A stretch of DNA of 64,000 bases from Sphingopyxis witflariensis (GCF_002205635.1 NZ_NISJ01000007.1:1-64000), one strand, 5' to 3'; positions 7,805 through 17,590 are shown, numbered from the stretch's first letter. Notes: generated from the letters alone by a model not told the origin. A program made the numbers and translations.

Positions 7805-7999
7805 TTAGCCTTCGTCGAAACGATCGTCGTCGGCGGTGCCGTCCGGCGCCTGGTCGACGGGCACGCGATAGCCTTCGCCGAACCAGCTCAAAAGGTCGCG
7901 ATCACGGCAGCCGCGGCTGCAAAATGGCTTAAATTCTTCGGCGCGCGGCTGGCTGCACAACGGGCAGCGACGCGGTTTGGCGTTCGCATTATTGGGCAT
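7805..7999 (-). CDS. yacG: DNA gyrase inhibitor YacG
   Basis: This 64-residue protein has the YacG zinc-binding pattern CPLC (residues 12-15) and CSRGC (27-31), followed by the conserved RDRDLLSWFGEGYRVP segment. In E. coli YacG binds GyrB and blocks DNA binding by gyrase. The start overlaps the end of the RNase gene by 11 bases, as in related genomes. The length is typical of the family. Confidence 0.9.
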   Translation of the reverse strand: MPNNANAKPRRCPLCSQPRAEEFKPFCSRGCRDRDLLSWFGEGYRVPVDQAPDGTADDDRFDEG

Positions 8000-8981
8000 G
8001 ACCCACTCCTTTTACCTCGGCATCGGCGATCATTGTCACCGGCCTGCCAGTGCGTTTTTGCAGCGCGTCAACCCATTCGGGCCGCCCGGCGATATGCTCT
8101 ATTACAGCCGGGCGCGCCGTCAGTTGCAGCACGCCTGCCCCCACCGCACGCTCGGCATGCCGCAACAGCAACCCGGCATCGGTCGCGACGGGGTCGAATC
8201 GCACCTGTTCGATCAGCGAAGGCCGGTCGCGGCGGCGAATAATCTGCATCAGGCCGAAACCGTTGACCCCAGTGCGCTCAAAGGGCTGCGGCAAATATTG
8301 GTCCACCAACGCGTCGATCGCGAGCCTTTCGGCACGACCGCCAAGCGACGGAAAGTCGATACCGATCGATCCCCCGACATCGCAGCAGCGGATGACATGG
8401 GCCGCCGTCTTCGCCCCCGCCTGCGCGAGCGCGAACGCATTCCCCTCTCCGTCGATGTCGATGAGCAGCATCGCCGGGGTCGCATCGACCCACAGCGCAC
8501 CACCGGTGAATGGCCAGTGGCCAGCACGGACATGGTCGATTAGTTCGGACCAGCCCGCCTGTTCGAGCCGGTCGGCATCGATGGGCCGCAGGTCAACAAC
8601 CGGCGCTCCGGTAGCGGCAATTCGCGCGCGCAGATCAGGACCGTCAGCGATCGCGGCGCCAGCCTCAGCCAGCCGTGCCCGTGCGGGCTTGTCACGCCCG
8701 CGTTCGCGCAGCGCCATGCGGGTCACTTCGACGATCAGTGTTGCACCGATCGAAGTCGCGGGCGGCACCTCAGTTAAGGTCGCCGGAGGCGTCCCCGGCC
8801 AGTCGAGCGCGACCAGCGCGCCCTTGCCGCCACGCCCCGCATCGACCAGCGTCGCGGCAAGGATCGCGCCGATCCGCGGCCCTTCGCCATCGCGTTCGAT
8901 CCGTGCTTCGATGATTTCGTCATTTTCGACCAGCGCGGCCCTCGCCTCGCCGATTCCCGCTTCATAGAGCCATTCAGCCAA
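7989..8981 (-). CDS. RNase E/G family ribonuclease
   Basis: The 330-residue protein matches the catalytic core of the RNase E/G family, in a short form without the C-terminal scaffold. It shows the catalytic-site signature blocks MLLIDIDGEGN (about 171-181) and GGSIGIDFPSLG (about 203-214), which carry the metal-binding aspartates. The N-terminal S1 domain of E. coli RNase E is not recognisable. The likely role is endonucleolytic processing of rRNA or mRNA. The gene overlaps maf by 8 bases upstream and yacG by 11 bases downstream. Confidence 0.85.
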   Translation of the reverse strand: MAEWLYEAGIGEARAALVENDEIIEARIERDGEGPRIGAILAATLVDAGRGGKGALVALDWPGTPPATLTEVPPATSIGATLIVEVTRMALRERGRDKPARARLAEAGAAIADGPDLRARIAATGAPVVDLRPIDADRLEQAGWSELIDHVRAGHWPFTGGALWVDATPAMLLIDIDGEGNAFALAQAGAKTAAHVIRCCDVGGSIGIDFPSLGGRAERLAIDALVDQYLPQPFERTGVNGFGLMQIIRRRDRPSLIEQVRFDPVATDAGLLLRHAERAVGAGVLQLTARPAVIEHIAGRPEWVDALQKRTGRPVTMIADAEVKGVGHAQ

Positions 8982-9564
8982 GGGTGATTCCCGCGCTGGT
9001 CAGCAAGACCCCGGTTTCATAAATAGGCAGGCCGACGACGTTCGAATGGCTGCCCGAAAGAAAGCGGACGAAGGTTTCGGCGCGGCCCTGAATCGCATAG
9101 CCGCCCGCCTTGCCCATGCCCTCTCCGCTCGCGACATACCAGTCGATGTCGGCGGCGGTGAGGACCTTGAACGCGACGACCGTATCGACGACGCGGACGC
9201 GGGCGCGCCCGTCGGTGCCGACTACGCAAATCCCCGAATAGACATGGTGACGGCGGCCCGAAAGCAAGCCGAGCATGCGGCGCAGATCGGCTTCATCAGC
9301 CGGCTTTTCCAGGATGCGACGCCCGACTGCAACGGTCGTGTCGCCCGCGAGTACGGCCTCGTTCGGCGCGCGCTCGACCGCGAGCGCCTTGCCCTTGGCG
9401 AGCCGCGCGACATAGTCGCGGGGAAGCTCGGCCTTCAGCGGCGTCTCGTCGATGTCGGGCGATGCGATGCGTATCGGTTCCACGCCGATTCGCGCCAGCA
9501 ATTCGCGGCGACGCGGCGAGGAGGAAGCGAGCACCAGCGCGGGAATGTTCGCCGCGCTACTCAC
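8974..9564 (-). CDS. Maf family nucleotide pyrophosphatase
   Basis: The 196-residue protein begins with the Maf signature [12 protein letters not shown] (about 12-23). It continues with SPDIDET, AKGKA and GDTTV, which contain the catalytic and substrate residues, then GGYAIQGRA and the NVVGLP motif. Maf proteins hydrolyse non-canonical or canonical NTPs to NMPs. The start is a GTG at 9564 that overlaps the infA stop as GTGA. The substrate subfamily (YhdE-like or YceF-like) was not decided. Confidence 0.9.
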   Translation of the reverse strand: MSSAANIPALVLASSSPRRRELLARIGVEPIRIASPDIDETPLKAELPRDYVARLAKGKALAVERAPNEAVLAGDTTVAVGRRILEKPADEADLRRMLGLLSGRRHHVYSGICVVGTDGRARVRVVDTVVAFKVLTAADIDWYVASGEGMGKAGGYAIQGRAETFVRFLSGSHSNVVGLPIYETGVLLTSAGITLG

Positions 9565-9779
9565 TTGAAGCGATAGGTGATCCGACCCTTGGTCAGGTCA
9601 TAGGGCGTGAGTTCGACGAGTACTTCGTCGCCGACCAGCACGCGAATGCGGTTCTTGCGCATCTTGCCGGCGGTATGACCCAAAATCTCGTGGTCATTTT
9701 CCAGTTTGACGCGAAACATCGCGTTGGGAAGCAGTTCGACCACCTGGCCGCGCATTTCCAGAAGTTCTTCTTTCGCCAT
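9561..9779 (-). CDS. infA: Translation initiation factor IF-1
   Basis: This 72-residue protein is an S1/OB-fold IF-1 ([50 protein letters not shown]). It binds the 30S A site during initiation. The ATG at 9779 has TGAGGA about five bases upstream. A TTG one codon further out (9782) is unlikely to be used. It leads a compact infA-maf-RNase-yacG operon with overlapping ends. Confidence 0.97.
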   Translation of the reverse strand: MAKEELLEMRGQVVELLPNAMFRVKLENDHEILGHTAGKMRKNRIRVLVGDEVLVELTPYDLTKGRITYRFK

Positions 9780-9858
9780 CAATCCTCAGTCGGGTCAAAA
9801 TCGGTGATGGGCGCCCATAGCCGCGATTGCAGAAAAAGGAAAGCTGGCATCAAACGGC

Positions 9859-10725
9859 TCAGGACACGAGCCGCAGCTTGCGTGCGATGCGCCAACCGAT
9901 CGTTTTTGCCCATGCGTAGCCTGGCCAGCGCGGCGGCATGGCAGGATCGAGCCCCATGCGGCGCAGCGCAGCATTGGCGGCATGCGCCTCTGACTCGCGA
10001 TAGCTCCATTCGCTGCGCCAGGTGATCGACAGCGAGACCGACGGGGCATCGCCGTTGGTGACGAAATGCGGCGCCATGACCGGCATCAGCACCGCGTCGC
10101 CCGGCGCCAGCGGCACCTGCTGCGCAGCATTATGATAGTCATCATGCCATGGCAGGTTGCGATGGCCGCCGCTGTGATAGCGCTCATGCTCGCGGCGGTG
10201 CGCGAAGCGTTCGTCACCGGCGGGCCAGACGTTCATCATCTTCGCGCCCCGAAGCTGAAGCAGGATATTATGCTCGGGATCGAAATGAAACGGCGTGATC
10301 GACCCGGGCGAGGAGACGAAAATGAACCCCTGCGGTGTCAGCATCGCGCCGGTACGCGGCTCAACCACAGGCCTAAGCTCGCCGAGCAGGTTCATCAGCA
10401 GCGAGCGATAGGCCGCGTCGCTTTCGATATTTTTGAGCACCGCCCAGCTGCGATTGGTGTCGATGGTGCGGATCGTTTGACCGATCGACAGGCCGTTCGA
10501 CGGCACATCCTCGGGCCGGATGCCGATGGGGACATCCCCCGGATTATATTCTACCTGACTGGCGGGGAGGCTTTCGGCAAGGAGCGCCAGCGCCTCAAGT
10601 GACAAAAGTGGGTGGTCCGGCAAAAAATGGTGCAGCAACCCCGCCTGCGCCGGATAGAGCGTCGCCATACGTGCGAGCGTTTCGGCGGGAAAGACGGGAG
10701 CGGCGATGATCTGATGCTCGGTCAT
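9859..10725 (-). CDS. JmjC/cupin_8-like protein at the end of the XrtA operon
   Basis: Starting at ATG 10725 (ATGA overlap with the preceding gene) the protein has 288 residues. It contains TPFHFDPEHN with an H-x-D pair, LQLRGAKMMNVWP, and a distal PHFVTNG histidine, the layout of Fe(II)/2-oxoglutarate cupin_8/JmjC-like oxygenases. The substrate is unknown. Being translationally coupled to a CelD-like acetyltransferase at the end of the exosortase operon, it may hydroxylate a sugar, lipid or peptide in that pathway. The open frame extends about 50 codons upstream, but that part overlaps the neighbour and is not family-like. Confidence 0.75.
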   Translation of the reverse strand: MTEHQIIAAPVFPAETLARMATLYPAQAGLLHHFLPDHPLLSLEALALLAESLPASQVEYNPGDVPIGIRPEDVPSNGLSIGQTIRTIDTNRSWAVLKNIESDAAYRSLLMNLLGELRPVVEPRTGAMLTPQGFIFVSSPGSITPFHFDPEHNILLQLRGAKMMNVWPAGDERFAHRREHERYHSGGHRNLPWHDDYHNAAQQVPLAPGDAVLMPVMAPHFVTNGDAPSVSLSITWRSEWSYRESEAHAANAALRRMGLDPAMPPRWPGYAWAKTIGWRIARKLRLVS

Positions 10726-11906
10726 GGCTGATCCTGTGGCATGATAGCGGCAGGCACAGGCCTTCGCCAGCGACGCCAGACGCGTTCGGCCCGGACGAGC
10801 ATAGCAAAGCGCAGCCGGTCGGCGGCACCCGAAAGCGGGACATTGACCCAAATGAGCCGGCGCCGTTCGCGCCATACGCTGTCGATCATCGGGTGGCCGG
10901 GTGCGGCGCAGCTGTCGATCCAGTCGAGCCGCGCGTCCCCCAGCAGATCGAGATTCGCCTGTTGCAGCAAGACGCCCGGGGAGAAGCGTGCATAATCCTC
11001 GTCGAACGCTGTCTTAAACGAAAAACCACCCGGCGGAGAGAGGAAGTTGATCAGCATCGCGAGCGGCCGACCATCGAGGTCGAGCGAACGCATGTCGAGC
11101 TTTCCAGCATCGGCAGCGGCCGACAATATGGCACGGAACCACGCCTCGGTATCATTCTGGCTCGCAAGCGCCGAGCCGGCGCGCCCTTTCCAGCCGCGCG
11201 ATTCAAGATCAAGAAACGCATCGACCCACGGTGCGATCGCCTCACCGACCTGCCAGCGGCGAAATGCGACGACTCCCTGCTCCGCCAGCCGGTTCGCCTG
11301 ACGCCGCAACTCCTTGCGCTTCTTGGCCCGCACCGCCGTGTCCCAATAAGCTTCGGGCGACAGCTCGCTTTCGAGCAGCGCCCGCTCCTCATGGTGGACG
11401 ACCTCTGCCGCGCCGCGACGCACCTGCGCAACATCGACCAGTGCGCGGTGCAGCGGCCCATCCTCCGTCAACCGTGGCACATGGATCAGCGTGTGCGCCC
11501 ACGGCGACGCGTCGCACCAACCGATCAAGATCGACCAGAACAGGCTTTCAAAGCCCGCACGCACCAACGGGCTGCCGTGAAAATGATTGGGATGCCGCCA
11601 GCCGGTAACATGGCGCAACGGCAACCGGCCATATCGGCGCGCGGGTGCCACCGGCATGATCCCGATCACCGGCCCGTCATGGCCGTCGCGCACCATCACC
11701 AATCGCGCGTGGCGCGCGGGATCGAGCAAATGCAGAGCCGATTGCAGACACCAGCGTTCAGCAAAGGGATTGGGCTCGCTCGCCTCGTCGGCCAACCGGT
11801 CCCACGCCGCCGCGAGTTCGGGTGACAAGGCGAGCGGATCGACAATGCGCACGGTCAACGGCGCGGCCGGAGCAGCGTCGAGGGGAAAGGCGGGATGGAC
11901 CGTCAT
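10722..11906 (-). CDS. GNAT-fold acetyltransferase, CelD/BcsL family
   Basis: The 394-residue protein has the Acetyltransf_6 (CelD/BcsL, FemAB-like double GNAT) layout. The first half contains GIMPVAPARRYGRLPLRH and the second KKRKELRRQANRLAE, LESRGWKG, and FKTAFDEDYARFSPGVLL, the motif that places the acyl donor. Such proteins are thought to acylate or aminoacylate polysaccharide components. It lies 47 bases downstream of the amidotransferase and overlaps the cupin-like gene, so it belongs to the XrtA operon. Confidence 0.82.
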   Translation of the reverse strand: MTVHPAFPLDAAPAAPLTVRIVDPLALSPELAAAWDRLADEASEPNPFAERWCLQSALHLLDPARHARLVMVRDGHDGPVIGIMPVAPARRYGRLPLRHVTGWRHPNHFHGSPLVRAGFESLFWSILIGWCDASPWAHTLIHVPRLTEDGPLHRALVDVAQVRRGAAEVVHHEERALLESELSPEAYWDTAVRAKKRKELRRQANRLAEQGVVAFRRWQVGEAIAPWVDAFLDLESRGWKGRAGSALASQNDTEAWFRAILSAAADAGKLDMRSLDLDGRPLAMLINFLSPPGGFSFKTAFDEDYARFSPGVLLQQANLDLLGDARLDWIDSCAAPGHPMIDSVWRERRRLIWVNVPLSGAADRLRFAMLVRAERVWRRWRRPVPAAIMPQDQP

Positions 11907-11953
11907 CGACAGCGCGCTAACAGCGAAGCGTTAAAAACGGGTGGCGCCACACC

Positions 11954-13849
11954 CTAGATCCCGAACAATTTTGCCAGCGATTTTTCGAGCATGAAGAATT
12001 GCCAGATCAGCCGACCGTGGTCGCGGCGGCCCGACTGGTGTGCAGCGACGACCCGCTCGATTTCGGCCATATCGAACCAGCCGCTGCGCGCGAGCGTCGA
12101 TGACGTCGCCAAAGCGCGCGCCTGCTCGACCAGCGGCCCGCGGAACCATTGCGACACCGGCGTCACGAACCCCATTTTGGGGCGATAAAGGATGTCGTGC
12201 GGCAGATAGCGTTCCATCGCCTGCTTCATGATCGCCTTTCCTGTCCCCCGCTTGACGCGCATCGACGCAGGCAGGCTCGCGGCGAATTCGACCAGGCGAT
12301 AGTCGAGCAGAGGCTCACGCGCCTCAAGGCCGACCGCCATGCTCATCCGGTCGGTCTTGGTCAATATATCGCCGGGCAACCAGATCTTGAGGTCGGCATA
12401 TTGCGCGCGGTCGAGCGGTTCGCGCGCCGGGGCGTCGTGCATCGCCTGCCAGTAACGCGTCTCGGCGACATGATCGCCCAGCGCATGATGCGCAGCGTCG
12501 TTGAACAGCCGCGATCGTTGCTGGAGCCCGGTGACGCCGACCGCTTCGGCATAGCCTTCTGCTCCGCTCTTCGACAGGCTGGCGAGCGTCGCACGCGCGC
12601 GCAAGGGACGCGGCGCCCAATCCATCTGCGGCCAGACATGCGCGAGCGGACCGAGGACGCCACGGCGCAGAAAACCGGGGATCAGCCCGCGCAGCCGTTC
12701 TTCCTGGTGCTGGAACACCAATCGGCGATATCCCGCGAACGCCTCGTCGGCGCCATCGCCCGACAGCGCCACCGTAACCTCCTCGCGCGCGAGTTCGCAC
12801 ACGCGATAAGTCGGCAGCGCACTCGCGTCGGCAAAGGGTTCGTCGAACATGTCGGCGATCTTGTCGACCAGCGCAAAGTCGCTCGCCGATACGGTGCGAG
12901 TACGATGATCGGTCGCGAAGCGTTCGGCAATCTGCTGTGCATAAGCCGTCTCGTCGAGCGCCGCCTGGTCGAAGCCAATCGTGCAGGTTTTGACCGCCTT
13001 CGAACTCGCCTCGGCCATCAGCGCTACGACCGCGCTCGAATCCACCCCTCCCGACAGGAAGGCCCCCAGCGGCACATCGGCGACCATGCGGTCGGTCACC
13101 GCCTGTCGCATCAACCAGGTCAGATGCTCGGCCGCCTCGCCTTCGCTCGCGCGGATGCGGCGCGAAAAATCGGGCCTCCACCAGCAGGTCGGGGCCGGAA
13201 CCGGCTTGCCGCGTTCGAGCAGCAGGAAGTGCCCTGCGGGGAGTTTTTCGACCCCCGCAACAATGCAATTGTCATCAGGGACATAGCCGAAGGCGAGGAA
13301 ATCCTCGATCGCGGTCAGGTTCGCTTCCTGTCGAAGCAGCGGATGGCGGAGCAGCCCCTTGAGTTCGGACGCGAAGGCCACCGACCCGTCGGACAGGCGG
13401 ACATGGTGGAGCGGCTTGACCCCCAGCCGGTCACGCGCGAGGAACAGGCATCCGCGCGCATGATCGTGGAGCGCAAAGGCGAACATGCCGTTGAACCGCG
13501 ACAGGCATTCGGGGCCCCATTGGCGCCATGCGGCGATAATGACCTCGGTATCGCCGCTGGTGCGGAAGCGGTGGCCGCGATCCTCGAGTTCGGCGCGCAG
13601 TTCGCGAAAATTATAGATTTCGCCATTATAGGTGAGCGTGATCAGTTCGTCGTCACTCGCCATCGGCTGCGGACTGCCCGCGATGTCAATGATCGACAGA
13701 CGCAGGTGCGCAAGGCCGACCCCCGGCGCGGTCCATTCGCCCGAACCATCGGGGCCGCGATGTTGCATCGGCGAAAGCATCGCGCGGAGACGCGCGGGAT
13801 CGACCGGCTTGGCCGTTTCGAGATGATAGATACCTGCAATGCCGCACAT
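11954..13849 (-). CDS. XrtA-system amidotransferase (asparagine synthase-like)
   Basis: The 631-residue protein has an N-terminal class II glutaminase domain (MCGIAGIYHL with catalytic Cys2, MQHRGPDGSG, TYNGEIYN). The C-terminal asparagine-synthase ATP-pyrophosphatase domain carries the PP-loop SGGVDSS at 266-272. It matches the exosortase A-associated amidotransferase 1 family, thought to amidate uronic acids or other sugar carboxylates during exopolysaccharide synthesis rather than make asparagine. It starts 11 bases after the xrtA stop. Confidence 0.92.
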   Translation of the reverse strand: MCGIAGIYHLETAKPVDPARLRAMLSPMQHRGPDGSGEWTAPGVGLAHLRLSIIDIAGSPQPMASDDELITLTYNGEIYNFRELRAELEDRGHRFRTSGDTEVIIAAWRQWGPECLSRFNGMFAFALHDHARGCLFLARDRLGVKPLHHVRLSDGSVAFASELKGLLRHPLLRQEANLTAIEDFLAFGYVPDDNCIVAGVEKLPAGHFLLLERGKPVPAPTCWWRPDFSRRIRASEGEAAEHLTWLMRQAVTDRMVADVPLGAFLSGGVDSSAVVALMAEASSKAVKTCTIGFDQAALDETAYAQQIAERFATDHRTRTVSASDFALVDKIADMFDEPFADASALPTYRVCELAREEVTVALSGDGADEAFAGYRRLVFQHQEERLRGLIPGFLRRGVLGPLAHVWPQMDWAPRPLRARATLASLSKSGAEGYAEAVGVTGLQQRSRLFNDAAHHALGDHVAETRYWQAMHDAPAREPLDRAQYADLKIWLPGDILTKTDRMSMAVGLEAREPLLDYRLVEFAASLPASMRVKRGTGKAIMKQAMERYLPHDILYRPKMGFVTPVSQWFRGPLVEQARALATSSTLARSGWFDMAEIERVVAAHQSGRRDHGRLIWQFFMLEKSLAKLFGI

Positions 13850-13860
13850 ATTCCGAACGC

Positions 13861-15339
13861 TTAGCGGGTTTTGAGCGCGCGGTCAGCCATTGCCTGCGCT
13901 CCGCCCGATGCGACAACGAAATCCGCGATCGCATCGCGGCCACCCTGCCCCGCCTCGCTCGACAAGATCAGCGACAGCGCGCGCGGATCGCCACCGAGCA
14001 ACCGCGCCTTCAGCCCCGCGAGTTTGGCGCGGCGCGGATCGCCCGTGACGCCGCCGTCAACGACATACCAGGTCGCGGCGTCGCGGAGCACCGGGCCGGG
14101 GTGCAGCAGGCGTTCGGTCCTGGCGCCGTCGATCGCGGGCAGCGCCGCGCTCCAAGCCCAACGGCTGTCGGGGTCGACCGCACCCTGGCCGAAGCTCACG
14201 ACTTCGCGTCCTTCGGCTTGACGTTCGTAACCACCGATCGCGACGGTCACCCGCCGCCCGTTAGCATCGATGAAATGGCGGATCAGCCGCTGGTCGGCAC
14301 CGTCGAAGCGCGGTTCCCATGGTTCACCGCCGGCGCGCACTCCGCTCCAGCTTGCGGGCGCTTCGACCGCCATCGTTGCAGGCAAGGGCGCCGTGCGCCC
14401 TCCGGCGAGCGCCGCCCAAGCCATGAAGAACAGCGGCAGCACGAGCGCAGCCGGAAGCACCATCTTTGCCGAACCGGTGAAGCGCACTATGCCATCCAAT
14501 CCGGCCAGATCAACCGCCGCGTCATTGGCGGGCCGATCGAACCAGCGGCGCGCGACGAGCATCACGATCAGCACGACAAGGCCAAAGAAGATCCAGCCGT
14601 AGAAAATATGGTCTATCCCGCCCGCGGCCTCGATCCCCCAGATTTCAGCGGCGACCATCGTGCCATAGGCGCGCAGCGCATTGGCGAGGACCGTCGTCGC
14701 GAGCGCCGCCGCGACAAAGACAAAACGCCGCGTCCAGCTTTTGAAGCAAAGATGCGCGGCGAACACCGCATAGGCGAGCATGGCGATCAGAAAATTAACC
14801 CCCGAACAGGCCTCGGCGACTTCGAAGAAACCCGCACGGGTGGTGATGAACACCCCCTCCATCTCGGCCTGCAGGCCCGACAGATGGAGCAGGATGACAC
14901 TGATATGCGCGGTGAGCGTCTGGAGCAACGGCACCAGTTCCTCGCCGAACGGAACGAGCAACAGCGCATAGGCGAGCGGGAAGAGCAGCGCGCGCACCAG
15001 CTTTTCGCCGAGCGTCGCGGCGACGGCGCCCTGCAACATCAGGACAAGGCCGAGTTGCCGGAACAGCGCTACTCCGGCGGCTTCGCCAACGAGCCAGACC
15101 AGCCCTGCACCCGCGATCCAGACCAGCGCGGGCCACCAATAGACGGGCGTCAGCGATCGGATCAGCGGCACGCGCAGGGACACGAGCCAGCCGATCATCG
15201 GGATCATCAGCAGGCAATGGGTGAAGGTCGAGCTATGCCACCATATGCCCGCCATGTCGGCCGCGTCGCTGTGAAAGATCGCAAGCATCGCGCCGGCGAG
15301 CAGCGCGAGCGCGGCGAGATGCTGACGCCATGGCATCAT
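13861..15339 (-). CDS. xrtA: Exosortase A fused to EpsI domain
   Basis: The 492-residue protein has about eight membrane segments in the first 300 residues. The exosortase catalytic triad is visible as Cys178 in EACSGVNF, Arg223 in NALRAYG and His244 in DHIFYGW. From about residue 310 the soluble EpsI-like domain follows after one more hydrophobic segment. XrtA cleaves and transfers PEP-CTERM proteins at the inner membrane, probably onto an envelope polymer; EpsI is linked to export of that polymer. The start overlaps the glycosyltransferase stop by 4 bases. No PEP-CTERM substrate was seen in this window. Confidence 0.94.
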   Translation of the reverse strand: MMPWRQHLAALALLAGAMLAIFHSDAADMAGIWWHSSTFTHCLLMIPMIGWLVSLRVPLIRSLTPVYWWPALVWIAGAGLVWLVGEAAGVALFRQLGLVLMLQGAVAATLGEKLVRALLFPLAYALLLVPFGEELVPLLQTLTAHISVILLHLSGLQAEMEGVFITTRAGFFEVAEACSGVNFLIAMLAYAVFAAHLCFKSWTRRFVFVAAALATTVLANALRAYGTMVAAEIWGIEAAGGIDHIFYGWIFFGLVVLIVMLVARRWFDRPANDAAVDLAGLDGIVRFTGSAKMVLPAALVLPLFFMAWAALAGGRTAPLPATMAVEAPASWSGVRAGGEPWEPRFDGADQRLIRHFIDANGRRVTVAIGGYERQAEGREVVSFGQGAVDPDSRWAWSAALPAIDGARTERLLHPGPVLRDAATWYVVDGGVTGDPRRAKLAGLKARLLGGDPRALSLILSSEAGQGGRDAIADFVVASGGAQAMADRALKTR

Positions 15340-16541
15340 GCGCCAATGCCCAGCAAATTACTAAGCGGCGCCATCCGGGCATCCCAGCCGTAGCGCGCGA
15401 TCATACGGCCCCGCGCGGCGGCGCCCATTTGCGAAGCACCGATAGGGTCGTCGAAGATCGCGCGGACGGCATCCGCGATGCCCTGCGCATCGTCAGCGAC
15501 GCGCAGATGTTCGCCCGGTATCGCGTCGATCCCTTCAGCAGCGGCGGCGCTTGCGACGACGGGGCGCGCCATCGCCATCGCCTCGAGCAGCTTGTTTTGC
15601 ACCCCGCGCGCGAGCAGCAGCGGCGCGACGACGGCATCGGCGGCAGCGAGCCACGGGCGGACGTCGGGCACTTCGCCGGTCACAATCACGCCGGGCAATT
15701 TTTCGAGCGCGCGCACTTCGTCGGTCGGCGCACGCCCGACAATGGCGAAGCACGCCTCGTGATGATGCGCACGGATCAACGGCAGAATGTCGGCGGCGAA
15801 CCATCGCACCGCGTCGATATTGGGGCGGTAGTCCATCTGGCCGGTGAACACCGCGAGCGGCCCCTCCCCCGCACCAACCGGTTTCAGCTGGACAGCCGGA
15901 TCGAAGCGGTCGGTATCGATGCCATTTTCGACCGTGTGAACCCTATCGGTACCGAGGCCACTGCGCTCGCGGAACAACGCCGCCTCGGCTTCGCTCACGA
16001 ACAGGCTGGCGTCGGCGCGACGCGCGATTTCAGCTTCAAAGGCGCCCAGCTTTCGCGCCTCGCGCGCATGGACCCAGTGGAGCGGCTGGCGCTTATCCTG
16101 TTCGGCATAGGTCGCGAATTTCGCCGAATCGACATCGACGAAATCCATAATGACCGGCCCGTTGAAGCGCTCGGGCAGATATTGCGCCATCTGTCCCGAG
16201 AAGGCGACGATATGGGTAATCCGGCCGCTGAGCAGCAATTTGCCGACGTGCTGCGCGAGCGCGGCATTTTTGAACAGATGGTTCGAGACGGGCTCGCCGC
16301 GCAACACCGCCTGCGCGAGCGCGATCGGACGCGACACGTCGCGCACCTCGATGCACAGGCTTGCGCACAGCGGTGCCATCTTTTCGCGTGCGAGCGCCGC
16401 ATCGGCGCCATTGTCGGCCAGCGCCGCGACATGCATCGGCGCGAGCTTCGTCAGCGCTTCGAACATATGCCAGCTGCGGATGCGGTCGCCGCGGTCGGGG
16501 GGCCAGGGTGCGCGGTGAACGAGGAACAGGATTTCGGCCAT
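15336..16541 (-). CDS. XrtA-associated glycosyltransferase (GT4-like sugar transferase)
   Basis: From ATG 16541 the protein has 401 residues. It shows the opening MAEILFLVHRAPWPPDRGDRIR typical of the PEP-CTERM/exosortase-associated sugar transferase (Stp1-like), then a GT-B fold with GIDTDRF, the VAVFTGQMDYRPNIDAV-like nucleotide-sugar region, PLLLARGVQNKLLEAMAMARP and TAEGI-like retaining motif. It probably adds a sugar to the exopolysaccharide repeat unit at the cytosolic face. The ATG shares one base with the TGA of the FemAB gene. A longer upstream frame exists but lies inside that gene. Confidence 0.88.
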   Translation of the reverse strand: MAEILFLVHRAPWPPDRGDRIRSWHMFEALTKLAPMHVAALADNGADAALAREKMAPLCASLCIEVRDVSRPIALAQAVLRGEPVSNHLFKNAALAQHVGKLLLSGRITHIVAFSGQMAQYLPERFNGPVIMDFVDVDSAKFATYAEQDKRQPLHWVHAREARKLGAFEAEIARRADASLFVSEAEAALFRERSGLGTDRVHTVENGIDTDRFDPAVQLKPVGAGEGPLAVFTGQMDYRPNIDAVRWFAADILPLIRAHHHEACFAIVGRAPTDEVRALEKLPGVIVTGEVPDVRPWLAAADAVVAPLLLARGVQNKLLEAMAMARPVVASAAAAEGIDAIPGEHLRVADDAQGIADAVRAIFDDPIGASQMGAAARGRMIARYGWDARMAPLSNLLGIGA

Positions 16542-17590
16542 CAACCGAGTCCACGCGCGATCAATGGCCCGATCCGGTTCGCCGCCCACAAGGGCAACTT
16601 CTTCCACAGATCGACCTGCAGCCGATATTTGGCGCTGTTCGGATTGGTGTCGCGCGGCTTTTCACCCGGCGCGAGCCAGCGTGCGTAGACGAGCGGCTGG
16701 GGCGCGAAACCCCAGTTCTTCTTATAGGCGAAAGGCCCGGTTCCGACCTTTGACCGGCCGAAGTCGAAGCGCGTGCAACCTTTTGCGCGGGCGTGGCGCA
16801 TCACGGCGAAGTACATGAGTTCATTGGCGCGCAATCGCCGTGCGTCAGCGATGCCGCCGCCCCAGTAGGGCATTACCGTGCCGCGCCAGGTGAGGCTGAG
16901 GACGCTTGAAAGCGGAAACCCCTCCTCGCGCACCGTCAATATGTCGGCGTCGTCGCCAAAAGCATCGAGCACTGCGTCGAACAACGCTTTGGGGAAGACG
17001 GGGGTGCCAAGATTGCGGACGCTGGTCGCGTAGACGCGATAGTGATCGGCGCGTTCTTGTGGGCCAGTGCCGGTGGTGATGGTGAGGCCGCTTTCAAGCG
17101 CCTTGCGGACCTCGGCACGCTGTTTGCGCGGGATGGCGAGCAGTTCGGCGTCATCGTCGGCGGCGAGGTCGCGCGCGAAGCCGGCATAGACGCCCTCTTC
17201 GCGGTGCCAGCCGTCGCCGTCCGGGAGCGGGCCGCCGCGCAGTTCGACCGAAGGGACGCCGAGCGATTTTGCGATGTCGGCCGCACCGATGGCGAGCGTC
17301 GCCGCAATCGCATCATTGTCGGCGAGGACGCCGCCGTCGACCGCGAAACCGCTGGCGACCAGCGCCTGCCCGAACAGCGGCGAACGAATATGGTGAAGCG
17401 GCAGGATACCGGTCAGCGCACCCTCGGCGTCGCGCGCGGTGACCAGATGGCATGGGTGACCTGTCGCCTTGGTGATCGCCTCGCACCAACGGCGGCTGTG
17501 AAAGGGCGTCGCGTGCGGATGCCCGGCGACATAGGCGTCCCACGCCGCCGCATCGGTCAGCGGCACGGCAGCCATTGCAGGCGCATTCAC
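16541..17590 (-). CDS. XrtA-associated FemAB-like protein
   Basis: Using GTG 17590 (GTGA overlap with the deacetylase) the protein has 349 residues. It matches the exosortase-associated FemAB family: HPHATPFHSRRWCEAI, the PRKQRAEVRKAL block, MPYWGGGIADARRLRANELMY, and FDFGRSKVGTGPFAYKKNWGF. FemAB enzymes transfer amino acids from aminoacyl-tRNA; the substrate in exopolysaccharide loci is unknown. An ATG at residue 6 of this choice is an alternative start. Confidence 0.88.
   Translation of the reverse strand: MNAPAMAAVPLTDAAAWDAYVAGHPHATPFHSRRWCEAITKATGHPCHLVTARDAEGALTGILPLHHIRSPLFGQALVASGFAVDGGVLADNDAIAATLAIGAADIAKSLGVPSVELRGGPLPDGDGWHREEGVYAGFARDLAADDDAELLAIPRKQRAEVRKALESGLTITTGTGPQERADHYRVYATSVRNLGTPVFPKALFDAVLDAFGDDADILTVREEGFPLSSVLSLTWRGTVMPYWGGGIADARRLRANELMYFAVMRHARAKGCTRFDFGRSKVGTGPFAYKKNWGFAPQPLVYARWLAPGEKPRDTNPNSAKYRLQVDLWKKLPLWAANRIGPLIARGLG

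Noticed and set aside
12149..13864. Long plus-strand frame opposite the amidotransferase
   Set aside because: It is an antisense shadow of a clear asparagine-synthase-like gene, with biased Arg/Gln-rich composition.
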